Assembly: GCA_023142835.1 (NCBI GenBank)
Contig: JAGLIS010000030.1
Span: 1-5,343 of the forward strand
DNA: 5,343 nt
Direction of reading: 5' to 3'
Source of the DNA: Candidatus Pacearchaeota archaeon
Lineage (GTDB): Archaea; Nanobdellota; Nanobdellia; Pacearchaeales; GW2011-AR1
The notes below the pieces were generated by a model. The model searched no databases, was not told the origin of the DNA, and saw only the letters and a program-made list of their open reading frames with translations. Shown here in pieces: positions 3,211 through 5,343 of this stretch (positions within the stretch are counted from its first letter, which is position 1; each line of letters opens with the position of its first letter). A program made the translations under genes and the position numbers.

Positions 3211-5343
3211 GTTATCAAATACCTCAACAACTACAGTATAAAGAAAAAATTATGTTTGGTTTGACCTTTAAGCAATTAGCTTATGCTTTCTTGTTCGGAC
3301 TTTTGAATGTTCTAGTGTTTAAAAGAAGTCCGAGTATTTATTTTGCAATCCCTTTCATTTTTTTCTTTTCATTTTTAGCAGTGTTATTTATGTTTTTTAA
3401 TTTGGATCAACTAATAAAAAATTATAAGAATTTTTTGTGGAATCGAGAGATTGTTGAAGATACTAAAAAAATGTCAGAATTTTTTGAGTTCGAGAAGATT
3501 GAAGAAAATACAATTTTAACCAAGGATAAAAAGAAGGTTGCTATTTTGAAAGTTTCTCCTATAAACTTTGGCATTAAACCTGATGACGAAAAAGAATCAA
3601 TAATTTATGCTTTTCAGAAATTTTTAAATTCGTTAGATTTTCCAATTCAAATTTTTATGAATACTGAGAGTATAAATATAGATTCTTATTTAAGTTCAAT
3701 CGAGAAATCTAATGGAAATGAAAGATTCAAAAAACTATTTGAAAAATACAAAAGTTACTTGAAAAAAACAATCGTCTCGGATAAATTATTGAATAGAGTA
3801 TTTTATGTGATAATTCCTGAGAAAACAGATATTAAAATTCAAGTAGATATTTGCACTGACAGGTTGAGGACAATGAATATGAAGGTTTATCTTCTTGGGG
3901 AAAAAGGTTTGGTAAAATTTGTTAACTCGGTGAAATTTAAATTTATAAAAAATAATCAAGACCATATTGAAACTGATAGAGGATTTAGTAGAATAATTTA
4001 TGCATCTGGCTATCCTCGAAATGTTGAGCTTGGATTTTTAGATAAAATTGTTAGTTCTCTTTCTGATTTTAATTTAAGTATTCATATTAATCCAAAGCCA
4101 ATTGATGAAACTATGATTGGCTTAAATAAGGAGCTACAAAAACAGAAGGCGGATTTGTATACGATGCAATCTAAAGGAATTTCTAATCCTTCCTTGGAAA
4201 TTCAAAACAGAGATACTCGGAACACATTAGAAGAATTACAGAAAGGGAAGGAAAAATTGTTTAACATTAGTCTTTACATTGTTTGTAATGCAAATACTCC
4301 AGAAGAATTAGATTTTTTAACAAAAAAAGTAGAGTCCGAATTAAATAGTATAATGATTATTCCGCAAACTCCAAATTTTAGAATGTTGTCAGGTTTGAAA
4401 TCGTGTATGCCTTTTGGAATTGATGAATTAAAAGAAACAAGAAATATAACAACCGAGGCTTTGTCCGCTTTCTTCCCTTTTACTTCTCAATTTTTAGATG
4501 TTGATGATAATGGTGTTTGGATTGGGAATAACAATAATGGAATTCCTATAATAAAAGATATTTTCAAATTGCCTAATCCGAATGGGTTGGTGTTGGCTCA
4601 GTCTGGCGGAGGGAAATCTTATTTTTGTAAATTATTGATAACAAGATATCTTCTTAATGGGACGAGAGTTATGATTATAGATCCGCAGGGAGAGTACAAA
4701 GCCCTTGTGTCGCATTTTGGGGGGCAACGTGTGGAGATTTCTAGGGATTCCGATACAATCATCAACCCGCTTGATTTAATGGGACACGATTATATTGAAA
4801 AGAGGCTTAGTTTAATCGACCTCATGGGAGTCATGCTTGGAAAATTAACTGAATCTCAGCTATCATTTATCGATAAGGCAATTTCTGAGGCTTACGAGCG
4901 ATGCGGGATAAATGAGGATTCTAGGACTTGGGAAAACAAACCTCCAATCTTGGGAGATGTATTAGATAATTTGAAAAGATATATTAAAAGTTCTAATCAA
5001 ATGGATAGTAGTATTTTAGGGAGTTTAATTAATCGGCTGGAAATGTATGTCTCGGGAGTTTTTAGTTTTATGAATCGACAAACGAATATTAATTTTGAAG
5101 AAGGTCTTGTTTGTTTTGACATTGGAAATATGCCAAGGCAAGTTAAGCCAACGATTATGTTTTTAGTTTTAGATTATGTTTATAGCAAGATGAAAAAGAA
5201 TTTGAACAGGAAATTATTACTTATTGACGAAGCTTGGACTTTGTTGTCGAGAACTGAGGAAGCGGGATATATTTTTGAAATTGTCAAGACTTGCAGAAAA
5301 TTTAATTTAGGGTTGCTTTTAATTAATCAGGAAGTTGAAGGTT
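3207..5343 (+). CDS. virB4: PrgI (VirB3-like)-VirB4 fusion ATPase, C-terminus cut by window edge
   Basis: The reading frame is open from 3207 to the window end (712 residues), missing probably the last hundred or so. Residues 1-75 are a PrgI/VirB3-like module: IPQ near the N-terminus, KEKIMFGLTFKQL (12-24) and two membrane helices (about 24-38 and 44-65). Residues about 85-430 are the VirB4 N-terminal domain. The motor domain follows: Walker A AQSGGGKS (464-471, Lys470), IDPQGEY (491-497), NPLD (520-523), Walker B LLIDEAW (671-677, Asp674, Glu675), a candidate arginine finger in TCRKF (Arg697) and a sensor-type glutamine in LINQEVE (Gln708). All catalytic residues that can be checked are present. 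VirB4 hydrolyses ATP at the inner side of the membrane to drive pilus assembly and substrate transfer, usually recruited by separate VirB3; here the two are one chain. The start forms an ATGA overlap with the VirB6-like gene, pointing to coupled translation. The Walker A region (4596-4619) and Walker B region are locally richer in G+C than the rest of the gene. Confidence 0.96.
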   Translation, partial: MSYQIPQQLQYKEKIMFGLTFKQLAYAFLFGLLNVLVFKRSPSIYFAIPFIFFFSFLAVLFMFFNLDQLIKNYKNFLWNREIVEDTKKMSEFFEFEKIEENTILTKDKKKVAILKVSPINFGIKPDDEKESIIYAFQKFLNSLDFPIQIFMNTESINIDSYLSSIEKSNGNERFKKLFEKYKSYLKKTIVSDKLLNRVFYVIIPEKTDIKIQVDICTDRLRTMNMKVYLLGEKGLVKFVNSVKFKFIKNNQDHIETDRGFSRIIYASGYPRNVELGFLDKIVSSLSDFNLSIHINPKPIDETMIGLNKELQKQKADLYTMQSKGISNPSLEIQNRDTRNTLEELQKGKEKLFNISLYIVCNANTPEELDFLTKKVESELNSIMIIPQTPNFRMLSGLKSCMPFGIDELKETRNITTEALSAFFPFTSQFLDVDDNGVWIGNNNNGIPIIKDIFKLPNPNGLVLAQSGGGKSYFCKLLITRYLLNGTRVMIIDPQGEYKALVSHFGGQRVEISRDSDTIINPLDLMGHDYIEKRLSLIDLMGVMLGKLTESQLSFIDKAISEAYERCGINEDSRTWENKPPILGDVLDNLKRYIKSSNQMDSSILGSLINRLEMYVSGVFSFMNRQTNINFEEGLVCFDIGNMPRQVKPTIMFLVLDYVYSKMKKNLNRKLLLIDEAWTLLSRTEEAGYIFEIVKTCRKFNLGLLLINQEVEG

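Noticed and set aside
3048..3230. Minus-strand 60-codon ORF opposite the VirB6/VirB4 junction
   Set aside because: It is a complement of hydrophobic membrane-helix codons, without an initiation signal.
1..5343. CRISPR array, tRNA, rRNA or insertion-sequence ends
   Set aside because: No regularly spaced repeats, tRNA-like cloverleaf, rRNA segment, transposase motif or terminal inverted repeats were seen; the only repeats are the short ones in the divergent control region.
533..5343. Patescibacteria (CPR) chromosomal T4SS rather than an archaeal one
   Set aside because: PrgI, VirB4, VirB6 and pilin sets do occur there, so this is not excluded, but the leaderless TATA geometry on both strands and the DPANN-like surface protein favour an archaeon.

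Overview
The window looks like part of an integrated or plasmid-borne conjugation-type element in an AT-rich archaeon, most likely of the DPANN group (Woesearchaeota/Pacearchaeota/Nanoarchaeota-like). Three things support an archaeon. Both divergent transcription units have a TATA-like box about 26 bases before the first start codon and no Shine-Dalgarno (SD) sequence there, which is the pattern of leaderless archaeal mRNAs; internal genes have SD sequences instead. The secretion genes lack a peptidoglycan hydrolase and outer-membrane components in the part seen. The 454-residue surface protein has the style of DPANN secreted proteins: signal peptide, Tyr/Asp/Asn-rich beta domains and one C-terminal anchor. 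The lineage is an inference; a Patescibacteria (CPR) element with similar T4SS parts is the main alternative.

Left arm (1-420, minus strand, read right to left): a 46-codon ORF (280-420), a ribbon-helix-helix-like small protein (144-329) and the N-terminus of a DPPY-type DNA methyltransferase (1-157, cut by the window edge). All three overlap and probably share one transcript.

Centre (421-532): a short divergent control region with a TATA-like box for each side. Between the boxes lie an 11-base imperfect inverted repeat and a tandem TGTAGAA repeat, a candidate operator.

Right arm (533-5343, plus strand): a small zinc-ribbon protein with a basic tail, a VirB2-like pilin, a 454-residue secreted type I membrane protein of unknown function, a polytopic VirB6/TrbL/CedA-like channel protein, and a PrgI(VirB3-like)-VirB4 fusion ATPase that runs off the right edge. 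The four junctions are a 19-base overlap, a 1-base gap, a 22-base overlap and a 4-base ATGA overlap, so this is one tightly coupled operon.

Inferred working model: the VirB4 ATPase, tethered through its own PrgI domain, powers assembly of a pilus from the VirB2-like subunit through the VirB6-like channel. The 454-residue protein projects from the cell surface as an assembly factor or contact protein. The methyltransferase could mark the element's DNA, and the zinc-ribbon and/or ribbon-helix-helix proteins could control the divergent promoters. No relaxase or VirD4-type coupling protein lies inside the window, so DNA transfer itself is not shown.
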